DNA from: Anthoceros angustus
Lineage: Eukaryota; Streptophyta; Anthocerotopsida; Anthocerotales; Anthocerotaceae
Length of the DNA: 64,000 nt
NCBI GenBank assembly: GCA_010909165.1
Contig: MU008160.1
Coordinates: 558,001-622,000, forward strand
Direction of reading: 5' to 3'
Positions within the stretch are counted from its first letter, which is position 1; every line of letters begins with the position of its first letter. The position numbers were made by a program, and so were the translations under genes. The notes below the pieces were generated by a model that was not told where the DNA came from, made no database searches, and was given only the letters and a program-made list of their open reading frames with translations. Of this stretch, positions 1 through 12,600 are shown in pieces.

Positions 1-634
1 GGGCAAATTTTGTAAGAGAGAGAAATGACATATAAAAGGGTGGTATAGGCACCAAGTCTATACAGTTCACGGACCTCGGCTCCTCGGCTGCGATCGAGTT
101 AGGCGCGTCTCGGCCCCGGACTCGGCCGCTCCCGCCGAGGCGGGCGCGGCGTCGGGCGCCGCGGCCTAAACGGTCTCGGCCTCACGGCCTCGTGGTTCTC
201 GTGACGCCCCTCGCTCCTTCTATGGCTTAGAGGGAGCGTTGGTACACTTTGATATTGAAGAAAAAGCAACACGATTCTCGATGAGGGTTAGAGACTAAGC
301 GATTCATTCCACACTCTCATTGATTCAATATTTAAACCAAAAAACATATGGCCTAGAGGGAGCGTTGGTATACTTTGATGTTGTCACGTTTAGGATGTTC
401 CAACGCACCTTTCTCAGGATGGGCGGAACGGTTGTCCATTCATCATACAAAATCTAACTCTTAGTTCTTTTAAGAGGACCTCTAGCGGTTCTCTGTGATT
501 CCTTGAAAATTCTAGAAGGGGAGCACCTCTGTTGGCCCAGGCAAGGAGGCGTCTTCTCTGATAACCTGGCATGGTGCCTCAACATATATATAGGTGGATG
601 TCATGAGATTGGATGTGGGAATTAAGAACAAAAT
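1..634 (-). mobile_element. Leader or internal part of a minus-strand Copia element, continuing left of the window
   Basis: This stretch lies on the internal side of the LTR and primer-binding site at 635-852, so it should be the untranslated leader of a minus-strand Copia element. I see no gag reading frame. It holds a very GC-rich block (about 80-200). It also has a direct repeat of about 35 bp, at 222-256 and 347-383, sharing the core AGGGAGCGTTGGTA. The assignment rests on the LTR and primer-binding site alone. Confidence 0.4.
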
Positions 635-650
635 TTGGGCTTTGATACCA
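635..650 (-). other. Copia-type primer-binding site
   Basis: On the minus strand the LTR ends in TTATCACA and is followed at once by TGGTATCAAAGC. This differs by one base from the initiator-Met tRNA complement TGGTATCAGAGC used by many plant Copia elements. It fixes the element's orientation: the internal region runs toward position 1. Confidence 0.65.
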
Positions 651-852
651 TGTGATAAAGCGAGGATTTAAGGAGATCGTGTTTTGCTCGGATTGATTGT
701 TGCTATAAGGCGTTATGTACAGACGTGTGTATGTGAAACGTTGCATCTAAGACCGAACTGTTTAGTCCATTAGCATTTGATATCTACCGAGATACGAATT
801 GGGCCCTAAGGGCTAGAATTATTAGCTTAACGCTAGAATTATTAGCTTAACA
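651..852 (-). mobile_element. Copia 5' LTR, about 202 bp
   Basis: The block is bounded by TG and CA (TGTGATAAAG at the left, GCTTAACA at the right) and abuts a primer-binding site. It resembles the 196-bp LTR at 39795-39990 in length, in both termini and in a shared internal GCCCTAAGGGC palindrome, so both probably belong to one family with short LTRs. Near its right end a 20-bp unit is duplicated (812-831 and 832-851). Confidence 0.65.
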
Positions 853-1670
853 CCTCGAACGTCGCAGCTCCCTCATTCACATCGCAAGTAATTTCGTCTC
901 CTTCTTCGTACATACATAGCTTCCAGGTGCACCTGGATAAAAGTTTTTGACGGCCCTAGGAATAGCCAAACGCCCAAGTGCCTGGCTTTCTGGGAGCCCA
1001 TAGAGTGTGCTTCTTTCTAGCATTGACCAAGTTTGCTCAACCATCGGAAAAGTACAATCTGAGAACCAGAGGAAGATGCTTCCTCGCATCGGCGAGAGAC
1101 GGGTAATTGGTGTATGGGACACACCTGGTTGGTTTCTACTTTTCAAAGCACATGGGAGTGTAGATCTTGGGTGCGCTGGTATTTGTGGTGTGTGCATACC
1201 GTGAGGACTAAAAATTTCACCTATAAAGATTGCATGCCTATAGTCAATCCTGGATGAATATGCCTTGCATAAATGTTAACTCTCTATAATTATTACTTCT
1301 GACCTTCTTCTCTGAAATTTTCAAAATAAGTATTAGATGTTAATCTCAAGAAAATAGGGCCTTCATAGTATAGTGCTATTGAATGTTATAGTATGATAAT
1401 ATCTAAAAATAATTATAATATTATTAAATATATATTAATATGAAGATACACGTACTATATATACTATAAATATCATGATGATTATCATGATGATAAATTA
1501 GGGCTCATTGATGTGCACCATTAATTAACTAATAAAAATAAAATAATGATTATAATACATATTATATCTGAATAATTATTACGCTCATAGTATCTACTAC
1601 CGTACCGTAAGAGTAGGCTGTAATAGCTTAGAGTGTGGGACAAGTTTTCAGCAAGGGGAGGAGCCCAATA
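853..1670. other. Gene-free, AT-rich intergenic DNA
   Basis: No coding region is recognisable. Positions 1320-1600 are very AT-rich with ATAT and ATTATA runs. The small open frames at 877-1204 overlap each other on opposite strands and resemble nothing known. Confidence 0.5.
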
Positions 1671-2198
1671 CAGAAGGCCCCCCCCTCTAATTGGGAACTC
1701 TATAAATGGGATTCCTCTCTAAATGGGACCTCCCATCCTACTCCCTTTAGTTTATAATGTAATAAATGGGACTTTTCCCTAAATGGTAATTGGGACCTTT
1801 TGAAACATACATTCATGTTAGTTTCATCTCCTAAATAGGATTTTAATTTTTTTACTAAAAAAATTAAAAAAGAAAAAGGAATCGATTATTTGAGCACAAT
1901 AGACTTTTAGGTGTGATTGAAGACTCTTAAGCTAAGCTTTTTCCTTTATGATAGGTAGAGGTTTTTTGATGTTGCTTAGAGAGAGTGCTAGCTGTCAAAT
2001 AACTACATAGAGAAGTGTTGAAATCTATCAATGAAAATTTAAAATTTTCTTTTTTTTTTTGGATTTTTTATTTTTAAGTTTATAATAATAATAATATTAT
2101 TAAATAGGGAGAATATAATTGGGACACCTCCTTAATGGGACCTCTAAAGGTAGAACCAGTCTAACCCGAACCAGTCCCAATTAGGGGGGGTTGGACTG
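1671..2198. mobile_element. MITE, Tc1/mariner-like, about 528 bp
   Basis: The ends form imperfect terminal inverted repeats: TACAG plus a C-run plus TAATTGGGA at 1669-1697, and the reverse complement (TCCCAATTA, G-run, CTGTA) at 2174-2200. A TA dinucleotide flanks each end, as expected of a Tc1/mariner-type target duplication. The interior is AT-rich and non-coding. Internal copies of AATTGGGA and TATAAATGGGA suggest further self-complementarity. A related fragment occurs near 20257-20282. Confidence 0.6.
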
Positions 2199-2727
2199 TA
2201 CCTTATTTTTCCACTAGGCTTGTCATGCGAGATTCCTGGAAAAGGTCACATCATCCAAGTACGAATGTGCCTATGGCATGAAGGATAACAGGATGAAAGG
2301 GCATGAATGCGTACTTGAGCACTGTAACAGTGCCAAAGGTTGGAAAGGGGTTTGTGCCACACGAGCGGTACGGCGGGCAGGCGCGTTTATTTTGCTGATG
2401 AGATTTAGGAGACAGGACGGCCAAGCTCATGCTGGGCGCATCCTGCAATCAGAACATTCACGTGATCTCGTTGGAGGATACAAGGCTGGGAGTCAAGAGA
2501 GCAGCAAATTGTCGAATTATTATTCATCGCCCGGAAATTCTGGAAGTAGCGAAGAGAAGGAATCAATGGTTCTGGGACAAAGTGTACACAGACCTTTATT
2601 GAATCCTGCGTTGAGAGGAAACGGTTAGGTGTTATACAATGTACAACATTCAAATGAGGTTAGCAAACCTACTAGGTGGTCCATGCATTCTGTGCTATTG
2701 CTGAATGCATTTCCGCACTACCTGTTC
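2199..2727. other. 3' flank of the DUF936 gene; nothing else recognised
   Basis: This gap lies downstream of the DUF936 stop codon and presumably holds its 3' untranslated region. Short open frames on both strands have no recognisable features. Confidence 0.4.
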
Positions 2728-5700
2728 TTAACTACCAGACCTGGAGTCCTTCAAAACAAACACCGTCGAAGGCTGGCTGCCTAGAGCTGATGCCGCAGAC
2801 TCTACATGCTGCAGCAAGAAGTCGTAGATCTTGCGCTTCAGCCTGGCCAGCGTGTCCAAGACTCTTGGGTCGAGAGGCACTCCCTGGTCTGTGCTTGCAG
2901 CTGAGGTTTTTCCCACGTGGTCTAGCCAGTCGTTCACCCGCTTGAGCTGAGAGAGCATGGCAGCAATTTGGGAGTTGTCAGGCTGCAAGGGAGCTGGAGC
3001 TGGCGCAGGGTGCTGCCCTTTAAGCGTGGAAGGGGCAGCATCCTGGCCTGAAGATGCCTGGAAGCCACTGTCCAGGGCGGCCTCCATGAAATCCAAAAAC
3101 CAGTTTTGAGCTTCGGTTTGAAGTATTCTCCCTAGTTCTGCTGTGTCCACTAATCCGTTCCCCTTCACCCACTCCAGGGGCCCAGTAGATGGCTTCTTGG
3201 CGCCGCTATTGCCATTGTCCTGATGAGATAGCACTCGAACAGGTCCTTTAACAGCGCCAGAAACCTTGGATGGGATGCTGTTGTTGTTGCGCCTACTGCC
3301 AAGAACTGCCTTGAGAGGGGAGGCGGGCCTCACGTCCCCTCCACCTTCACCTGCTCGTCTCCTGTCACTGCTCATCTGTGGTTGAAGGACTGAAGACAGG
3401 GCTGCCCTCGCTGGCGTCCTGCTGTGCAAAGGTGACGGAGGTGTGAGCCCCATCTGTTCCGACCTCTTTGGTACAATCGAAGGAGAAGGACTCCGGCCTT
3501 TCGCAACAGTTGCAGGAGTCTGGGGACTGGAGGTCGTCGGGGGCTCCAACACCAGGAGAGTTTGGGCCTGGCCCAATTTCCCACTGCTCGCATCCTTCTT
3601 CAAGGGGTTCCTGCTCACAGCAGCTGTGCTCCATGCTTGTTTACTGTGCACAGAGAAATTGGCCAGATCTGTTAACAAAGCTGTGCTGACCCATTGCGCT
3701 GCACTTTTTGCCCGCTCCGCATTCATTTCTCGAGCTGCTTCGTCAGTGGCACCATTGGCTGTGGCATCATCCACGGACAGAACACCCGAACCATCCAAAC
3801 CTCCGTCTGGCATCTTGACCCCTGCTAAGGCATCCGCAACAGCTAATGCCTGTGCCAGTGTTTGGTGAAGACTTAAGAACTGCTCCACTGACGGCTGAGG
3901 GAGATCCTTCTTAGCCATCGCACACAGCTCTGCGAACATGCTGCAATGCGAAGCGGCAGAGGCCCATCACAGTCAGCAAGAGACTAGACATCAAAAAATA
4001 GTCTCTGGTATTATGGAAGCTAAAATTATGAACAAACAACTCGCCTGAGATTTCGGATGACACTTTCGGCAGCTGAAGCTTCTTGCAAAGCTTCAGCTGC
4101 GGCTTTGGATGCCGCGTCTCGTCTTTGCATAGCCTCCTGCAGTAATCACAACCACTCGATAGTTCAGGGAATTGCCAAGACAGGAAGACATGCTATGGTC
4201 ATAGTCTTGTGCTACACGAAAGAGAAACACACCTTTCCCAAAGACACAAGGCTAGCAGGAAGTGAGTTCCATGACACACTTCCGTCTGTCCATCGTTTGC
4301 TGCTGACAACTGGTCTAGCAGCACCTAAAGCAGGAGTTGGCGAAGGCGTGCCATCTCCATGACTTGGAGACTTCTTCACCAGTGTGGCATTCATTGATTT
4401 GACAGGGGTTGACGACGGAACTGGTTTCACCACCGTCGGAACTTTAGCTGGAATGAGAGCGATGTTCTCACTGCTGAGCCTTTTAGCAGCCTACAAGTAA
4501 ACAAGATACGAGTTGTCATCAGAGTTACATAAGAAACCCAGCACAACAGGGAAAAAATCCCAGCTGGAAAGACTTACAGAACTCCGGATGACAGCCTTCA
4601 TATCAACCTTAGCTTGCTTCAAGCCTGCCCTGTCTTTGCCCTCCTTACGTATCACTGATCCCTCCCAGCTCTTGCGCATGTTCTTCGCACTGATAGCAAT
4701 GAGCTCACCAGTTCTGAGCCCGTTGCCTCCCAGAGAGCGGCGCTTGTTCCCATCACCTACACTGATACCAAGAGTACCTCTACCCGCACTGACAGATCTC
4801 CTGAGCCCTGGCGAAACCTGTCTGGACTTGGATGGAACGATAACAGAAATGTCCCTGAAAGGAACCAATCTTTCCTCAGGACAAGCGAGCACTCTCCTCT
4901 TGGCAGCAACCCTCTCAGTCTGTGAAGCCTTCAGCCTATGCAGTTCCCTTTCAAGCGAGGAAGGGCTAGGGGATGGGTCACATCTTGAAGGAGACGATGG
5001 TATGGAACGACTACCACGGATTGGAGTCTCAGCAAAGACCTTCGACTTCACGATCCTTCCCTTGGGTCGACTGGAGTTTCCACCACCTACTACTCTGCCC
5101 TCGTCGATAAATAATATGGACTCTGCGGACCCGCCTCTGGATCTCTCCAAAGACGCCCTATCAGTGAGCTTAGGGGAAGGGAGGCTTTCCCCAGAACTCG
5201 GCCGAGTGGGGAACTTCCAGCCGTTCTGCTCCACCCTTGGAATGGAGTGGCCGCTTGAAACGGCCCTGTCCGAAAACTTGTGCAATGCATGCTCCACACT
5301 CCCGACTTTGTCAACATGCTTGGCAGAAGCCCCATCCGAGCCCTGGGACTCCGACCTCCTGCTGAAGCTGTTTCTCGGGGTTACAGTCTCGGCAGACGCT
5401 GGCTGAGCCAGCAGGGGATACGCCGTTCCCTTCTGCAAAGAAGAGATGTCAGTGGCTACCAGGTCTTCCGGCGTTCCCATAATCGGATGCCTCCCTGGGA
5501 TAGGCCTCACATCCGTCAACAAGGGCCAAGGATGCCCCGGGTCCAACCTATCAATGTAGATAAACTGCCCCAGCTGCAGCTTGTCGCTCATGATGAGCTC
5601 CGCATTCTCATCGTCCAGCAGCACAGTGGTGGAATGCGAAGAATCCGAAATCTTGATATAAAAGCCATTGTTAGGCCAGAGCTCCCCCCCTTTGCTCAGC

Positions 5701-5816
5701 GCTGGCGTGATGCTAATCACCTGGAGCAGCACGGACCGGTGCTCTCCACCTACCTTCACATCCGTGTGCAAGTGCTGGAGGAGCTTGATAAGCACTCCTG
5801 GTATCAGGGTTGCCAT
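2728..5816 (-). CDS. DUF936 family protein (plant-specific), four exons
   Basis: The gene encodes a protein of unknown biochemical role from the plant-specific DUF936 family. Exons read 5816-4578, 4490-4233, 4136-4045 and 3940-2728, giving about 933 codons in one frame. The N-terminal 125 residues are the family's conserved block: it opens [15 protein letters not shown] and includes [33 protein letters not shown] and IPGRHP. A long, Ser/Arg-rich, probably disordered middle follows. The C-terminal conserved block holds [12 protein letters not shown] then MFAELCAMA, spanning the last splice. I chose Met at 5816 because the family starts exactly there; upstream in-frame codons lack an ATG and look untranslated. 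Introns 1 and 2 are GT-AG; intron 3 uses GC. No frameshift is visible, so the gene looks functional. Confidence 0.88.
3941..4044 (-). other. GC-AG intron 3 of the DUF936 gene (104 bp)
   Basis: The donor reads CAG then GCGAGT and the acceptor TTGCAG. Splicing here joins AG to C to make the Ser of the conserved IRNLS-MFAEL junction, so the non-canonical donor is dictated by reading frame and family homology. The other introns of this gene (4491-4577 and 4137-4232) use GT. Confidence 0.75.
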
Positions 5817-6640
5817 CTTCCTTACTCCACCAAAACCACTCACAGACCGAAGCCACCAGCACAAACGCTGCTATCACTCCAGCAGCGCATCACAAACGGC
5901 CTCGCCTCCTGCAATCCAACACAGAACGGCTTCAAAAACCTGAAAAGCTATCCTTCTCAGAAAACAAACAGCACGACGAAGAGAAGTAAAAAACTAGATC
6001 CTCATGAGCAACAACTTACAAACACGGCATCCAATTCGCGTCGAGATGCAAAAAGCTCAAATTTCTCAGATCATCCGCCTCCGAGTTCCAACTTCCTCCA
6101 ACGACACCCTCCCGTCCTCGGAGACACCGTATCCATACCACACCTCCAAACCCCGCTCCTCCTCCAACCTCCACAGCATCCGGCATCCGGCATCCGACAC
6201 CTTCCTCACCACTCCAACTTCCACATGCAAGCACCCGGCGTTGAAGCGCCAATTTCCTCCTCCTTGATCCACTCTCCACGTAGAAGAATCAGAACCAGTT
6301 CAAACCTCCGCCTCCCTCAGCAAACAGCCTCTCCCCGTGCACGTCGATTTCCTCCAGCAGCCTCGCCTCCTCACTTCCGAGCTCCGGCTTTCACACTACC
6401 TCCCGGCGGGCCTTCTTCCTCTCCTTGCCCTTCCCCTTTTCCGGCCCCGCATTCCCGCTCCAGCCCCCTCCTCTGTCTCCCTGCCTCATCCGTCACCGGG
6501 CGGGCTCACCAGCGCCGCCGCATCCTCAGCACCGCTGTGTCGCCGTCCCGAGCTCTCCTGGCGGGCAGAACGAAGCAGCTCAGCAGGCGCGAGGTGGAAT
6601 GCACGCTCCCGCCATGGCCAGGTTCGTCGAGGTGATCGTG
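5817..6640 (-). promoter_or_regulatory. 5' leader and promoter region of the DUF936 gene
   Basis: GC-rich DNA upstream of the DUF936 start, purine-rich on the coding strand (pyrimidine-rich on the given strand). It presumably contains the 5' untranslated region and core promoter. I cannot place a TATA box or transcription start. Long plus-strand open frames here are low-complexity and run antisense to the gene. Confidence 0.4.
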
Positions 6641-9613
6641 TGGAGCATCGTGACAGATGGGAGAGTCGGCCAAGAGAAAAGGGGGCGGGATGGAGTGGAG
6701 AAGAGATGTTCGCGCGCGAAGGCCCCGCTGACAGGCCCTGACTTGCTTCTGTCGCTCGCCGTTTATTTTATTCCGTTTTTGAAAAATTCATCCGTTAGAA
6801 ATGGAGAGAGATGCTTGTCCGAGGCCCACGAACTTACTTCACTTCTCACCCTCTATCGTATTTCTTGTGCCGCGATGGAAAAGGTTGGGAATTTAGTACA
6901 AGCCGTTAGTTTAGATCCGTTGGAAGTAGGATTTATACCGCATGCAATTAATTGCAGGCAAGCCAAATATGGATATGAATGTGTCTCCGTCTTGACTCCT
7001 TTGGATGTAGTAAGATATATATATAAATTTTTCTGATGATATTTATGATGTAGGAAGAAAAAAATTATTATGTGTGTTTGCTCTTGTGCAGGGAAGTCGG
7101 GATGGTCGACTTTGCTTTTAGGTTTAGAAAGGATAGGCCAATATGGATTGAAGAGTATCATATGAAGAAGATCACAAAAGTTGGTGACATATTGGAAAAG
7201 AGTTATCAATCATGTTTTGGTGAGATATTGGAAGAGATATAAGTCATGTTTTACGAGATAGGAAAACGTGAAGTCCCAACAACTTTAGAGATCTCGAACT
7301 AGGCATTTTTATTGCTGAAAGACAATGCATTTTATTGTTCTTCATATGCTGAAAGACAATGCAGCATTTTATTGCTGAAAGACAAGATATGAGATGAACT
7401 CATGTGGGTGTTTTGAAATGTTATCTCTCACACATCTCTCCCAAAGCTTTGCTAGCTTTCCACACATATGTGATTGATAGCTTTAAAGATGCTAGATTCA
7501 ATGGTTATTCCCTCGGGGAGGTTATGTTACCAGGGATGGAGCATAAAGGGTGTAATATCATGGAGTGCAATAATGTGGCATAAATGAGAGGAAAAAGAGG
7601 AGGTCCAGTGATGGGCGCCACTTGTTGGCGGTCTTGATGTTCGGCTTTGAACTTTTGAAGCAGCCCGATTTGGGCGGTTTGTGGACAAGAGCAAATTTTG
7701 GCAAGCACGTGCATAGGTTGCAGCGTTGGAGGCAGTGTGGACTGCTTCTCCTATGCCAGGAAGCAGGTGATTACCAGATCACGCGGAAGGAGGCTTGATC
7801 GACAAGGAGGCTTGTCGCCAGTGGACTGTTGACAGGGCCCACTTGTGTCCTGTCTGGAGCCTCTGGATAAGTGCCTGGCAACCGCCAGGTACAGTAGGTA
7901 AAGTCTGCAGTGGGCTGGGTCTGTTTTGCTAATCGTGGGGTGGGCATATGCTTTAACTGCAAGGAAGACGAGAAAACCGTCGAGTTTGAGCTGGCAGGAG
8001 ATGGTGGCTCCAGTGCTCGAGATGGGTCCCGTACCCAACTGAAAGTTTGCTCTCGTCGATGCATTTCTCTGCTTTTATTCTATCCACCACCTGTTACCAT
8101 GGCCGTTACGATGGTGGGGTTGTGGGTGGTCCCGGATGGGTGGCCAAATCTCTGTCCCTGGGACCCTGCTTGCCTGGATTAGTCGGAGATGAGTCACATT
8201 TGGCCCATATGACGCTGTCTCGGTGACGGGGGAAGAATGGCCACAGAAGGTTTGCCTCCGGCAGGCTTTGGACTTGGCCAATGAGAGGGCTTCCAGGCAG
8301 GTCCTGGGCCCATTGGGTGCTGGGAGATACACACATACAGGACAGTCACACTCATCGATGCAACATGCTGGAACAGTGGAGGAGAACATTGAGGCATGTG
8401 CAGGGGATGTCCGAGTGTGCCTCGCAAGGATGATGCAGCAGGATGGTGTCTTGTAGCCGCCCATGGGCCCTGGTGGGCTGCTTACGGAATGCATTGCCTG
8501 TCACATGGCGGCAGAGTGCCTGGGCACTCGTCCACTTCCTGGGTCACTGTGTACATAGTAATATGGTATGTAATAGTACTGCCAGCAGCCGCACTGCATG
8601 GGATGCGATGTGGAAACGTCTCCAGATCAGCAGGTGGGCGCTGCTGGTTTGTACTGGAGGAAAGGATTGATGTAAAGGCATTTCTGTTGCTCTGAGCTGC
8701 TGCTGGAGGATGGAGTACATGATAGATGCAGATGCATTCACCAGAGCCGTGATGGAACGGCAGTTTGCGGAGGGTTGTTGGGAGGGAGAGCACAAACGTC
8801 AGTGGATGTGAGCTGCGATGCTGCAGCTCCGAATGCATGATAAGGTTGAATGTCCTTGTCCTACAAATCTCCACACCAGCACCCACCACCCACCACCCAG
8901 CCTCCAGGCCAGGGCACAGACTACAGGTACCGCGCTGCAATGTCAATGTCCTGGGCCCTGGATGAGGACGGGTTTCAACATGCCGACACATGACGGGCAT
9001 GTGGGCTCAAATTCTCTTTGCTTCATGCTGGAAGTGTCGGGACACGAGGAAGCCGGTTTGGCAGGGGCATTTGAAACGGGTCTCTAGCTCCCCAGTCGTT
9101 TGGAGACAGAAAGAGGCCATGGCTGAGGTCACACCAGGGAACCAGGCGGGAAGAGTCAAGACCCAGGGGCACATGCCGGAGCACATGAAGGGCAGCTCAC
9201 ATCCACACGCCATGGCCTATTGTAAAATAATCCATGCTGTCCAAAGACTGTCAGCAGAGATCGCTGCCGATGGGTCCAGGATTGGCGTGGTTTGGGGCAC
9301 GCTGTCGGGAAAGGAGTGGCAGGCCGGCACTTAGATAATGACTGCCTTTGCTGGAAAGCTAAGGAAAGAACGGTAGCTTGCAATGGACTTCAACATTCAC
9401 ACGCTTCCACAAAATCTTACATCTCTTTGTTCCCCACGCGTGAGGACTTGGCACAGCAACCAGTCCCCGAGCAGTCAGATCTTTTGTACAACAGTGCACA
9501 CACGATTTAGGGGTCAAGAGTAAAAACATGACCCAGTATTCGTTACAAGACCTGCAATGCATCCCTCTCTAGGGAGGACTTTTGTCAAGGTCTGTTGAGA
9601 GAAGATCAGTTTA
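6641..9613. other. Intergenic region without a recognisable gene
   Basis: About 3 kb with many short overlapping open frames on both strands, none with a recognisable domain. A local direct repeat (GAAAGACAATGCA and variants) lies at 7316-7385. The part from about 7600 to 9400 is GC-moderate and non-repetitive. It could hold a 3' UTR or a non-coding transcript, but nothing in the sequence proves it. Confidence 0.4.
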
Positions 9614-12600
9614 TTACCTCAGTTCTTTCTCAGCCATGGCTGCAGCTCTCCTCAACCCCTCAGCCAGACGGCCATCTAACCTCCGCATTGTGTTGAGCAA
9701 GTATGACTCAAATGTCCTGGAGTTCTCACCACTGGGTTGTGCTTGTGTGTGAGGTCGAGCTCGCTTTTCCTCAAATATCAGCTCTGCCTGCAGATATGTT
9801 CTCAGCTCGCGATAGGCTGCAGTCTTGGTGACCCGTGATGCAGGCACTCGCAGGTATTGTAGCACCAAAGCTCCAGCACTTCCGAACTGCTGTGCAGCAG
9901 CCAACTCTGCAACGGAATAGGGATACGCAAGTGTGTGGAAGGGAACATACCCCTCGTTTGCTGTACTTTGAGGGCGAAGCTTTCTACCCTGCTGTGCCTT
10001 CTGGCCTAAACGTCGGAGGACGACAACAAGAGAGGAGAAGATGTTCTGCATTTCCGTGTTTGAAGCAATAGCCGGAAGGAGCCCTGCTGATAGCACCAAT
10101 GCTAGTAGAGACTCATATGAAGAGGCCCCTTCACCATCTGCAGAGTCCAGATCATCTTCATCGCCAGCCTCTAACTCCTGGGCAAGCAACTGCAGAGCAA
10201 GAGATCGAGGAAAGTCGTATGGCAGGAGAAGAGCCAGCTTCAGAGCTGATACTGCATTCCTGTCCCCAATCTTTGCAACCAGCTCCTTTGTCTCATCCTC
10301 GGACACAAGAACCCTGGTGGGGTCTGCCAAAGCTGAATCCAGCGCCTGCAATGCTTCCCTCTCACACCTGTAATGGAACAGCTTCTGCAATGTCAGCTTC
10401 CAACACGAGTGTAGTTTGTGGATTCCTACCGTCTGTTGGAGCTCATCCTTTTCATGGCTAAACTCCTGCCATCCCTCCCCCCAATCATCTTCGTCATCCC
10501 ATCCATCCCACCCATCCTTCTTTCCACCTGAATTCTGCTGTTTGCTGCTTTCTGCCTGATCTGCTTCAAAAAGCTCAGTCCATTCTTCCAACAGAGCCCG
10601 CAGTGCCAAGGCATGATTTGCCGACATTGCACCTGCCTCCAGCTGGCAGAAAAATGATATTGCGGAGTCAGCAGTAGCAATGTCCTGCTCAGTGATGATA
10701 AGACCTGGCCAAAGACGGAACAGGATCTGAGTGCAGCGCATTACAGTCAAGAACCGACTAAGATTTACATCATCCACGTTGTCTGCAATGCCTTGGCTGC
10801 CCTCTTTCCACCCCTCCCACTGTAAAGGTGGTTCATCATCAGCCAGGTGAAATCCCTTCCCCTGGACAGTTTCAAGGAGATCGAAGACTTGGATTCTTTG
10901 ATCCAGGCCAGTATCCGATTCTTTGACACAACTCCACAACCGTTCCCAAACAGTGCGACGAAGCTTCCCTAGAAGTGCTGCAATCTCTGTCCGCTGCATG
11001 CTGCCATGTGAAGCTGTGTCATCTAGCACAGACAGGGATCTCACAACACCTTTCAGCACCTCCACATGAGGCAAACTACTGTTGGTGCTTGCATGCTTCA
11101 GCGCTTCAAGAGCAGAATCTACTATCTTTAAATAGACATCCACAATGTCAGACGCTTCCCAACAGGCTGCTGATGAACTGCTTTCATGAGAATCTTCACT
11201 GTCAGCATCGATTCTATGACTACTATCTTCCTGTTCATCAATTTGCTCGGCTGACAAGATGCCACTAATCATGGGCTGCTTGATACGAACAGCAGAGGAG
11301 GACTTTGCCACCATGTTGTCCACTACCATCAAAACAGCTTGGAGATGACATCCTACCACCACCATGGATTTCAGAAACTTCATCCCCTCACGACCATCTC
11401 CTGAGAAAACACCCATTCTCGTGTATTCCTCTAGAGCATTGAACCCCTGCCTTGAAGTGACTCGTTTTGGACAATCATCATCGAAAAGGATTTGCAACAG
11501 CTTAGGATCTCATCAAGCGAAGTGCTGAAGGCAGGGTTGCTGGGGTTCTCATGATAGCTCAGACACATCTGCACGTCTTCGAAAGCCTGAATCCAGAGAA
11601 GCATCACAGAATATAATGAGGATTCCGCAGTGATGCACCTTTTCTTGCCATCATGTGCTCATGCTCCACTGCATCTTTTAAAGACATGGTTATACTTCCG
11701 AGCAACAGGGTCTGCAAAACATCTCTCAAATGATCTGTTGCCAGATAGCCGAGGTACATCCTACATGAGCTGTAGGAATCATCCAAAGAGCTGATGGAGC
11801 GTCTTCTGTTCTCAGCAGCATCTGAAGGAACACTGCCAAGCAATTTCTTGATCAGTATCAAGTATATTGCCTCAGATGTCGGGAACTCCTCCTCCACTGC
11901 TTCTCTTATGAACCACATAAGGGTGAATACGTTTCACAAAGTCAGAAAATCTGCGAACGTTTGACTCATTCACATGGCTCCATATCTCACTTGTGGCAAG
12001 AGTGGTGTTAAGGTCATCAATGCCCACAAGACTCTTGAAATCCAGATCCTCCACCTCAGCATCCATCGCTAAACACTCATCCGCCATCGCTCTGAAGAAC
12101 TCACTCTGAAAGTCCATAGTATCTTGCCAGCCTAAACCGGACATTGGATGACCTAACTCCTCCTTACTTTTCACCTCTAAGCAGAAGTCACAAACAAGCT
12201 CATAAAAGCATGCCAGACGGCGTTTTTTCACACCATCTAGCTGAGGGTAAACATCTGCAATTAAGCTCTGCAAAATCTCCGCAGGATTAAGCCTCAGCTC
12301 ATTCCAGAGCGTGGAAACTTCACTCCGTATTTCCTCCTCCGTTACCATGTCAGACAGGAGAATAGAACACACGTGCTGCTGAAGCACCTGCAAGAAGTAC
12401 AAAGTGCTTAGAAAAACAACCTAGGTCCACAGAAGGCAAGCTAAAAATTGCAATGAAAAAATAAACATTATACCAGGAACCTGCTGACACCATGAAACTC
12501 TGCCAGTTCCAAGACCGCTGACAGAAGACTTAGCTGACGACCAGGCAATGACTCCACCATCCTCAAGACGGTACTCTGAATGTATGCCTTCTTGCCAGCT

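Noticed and set aside
60-230. GC-rich block considered as ribosomal DNA
   Set aside because: No conserved rRNA core sequence is recognisable. It adjoins a Copia primer-binding site and LTR.
4513-6635. Long plus-strand open frames (297 and 451 codons) across 4513-6635
   Set aside because: They run antisense to the DUF936 exons and leader, are low-complexity and match no family. The minus-strand frame has clear homology and splice sites.
10041-10461. Plus-strand open frames opposite the NBAS/MIP2 C-terminal exon
   Set aside because: Serine- and proline-rich shadows of the conserved minus-strand coding sequence.
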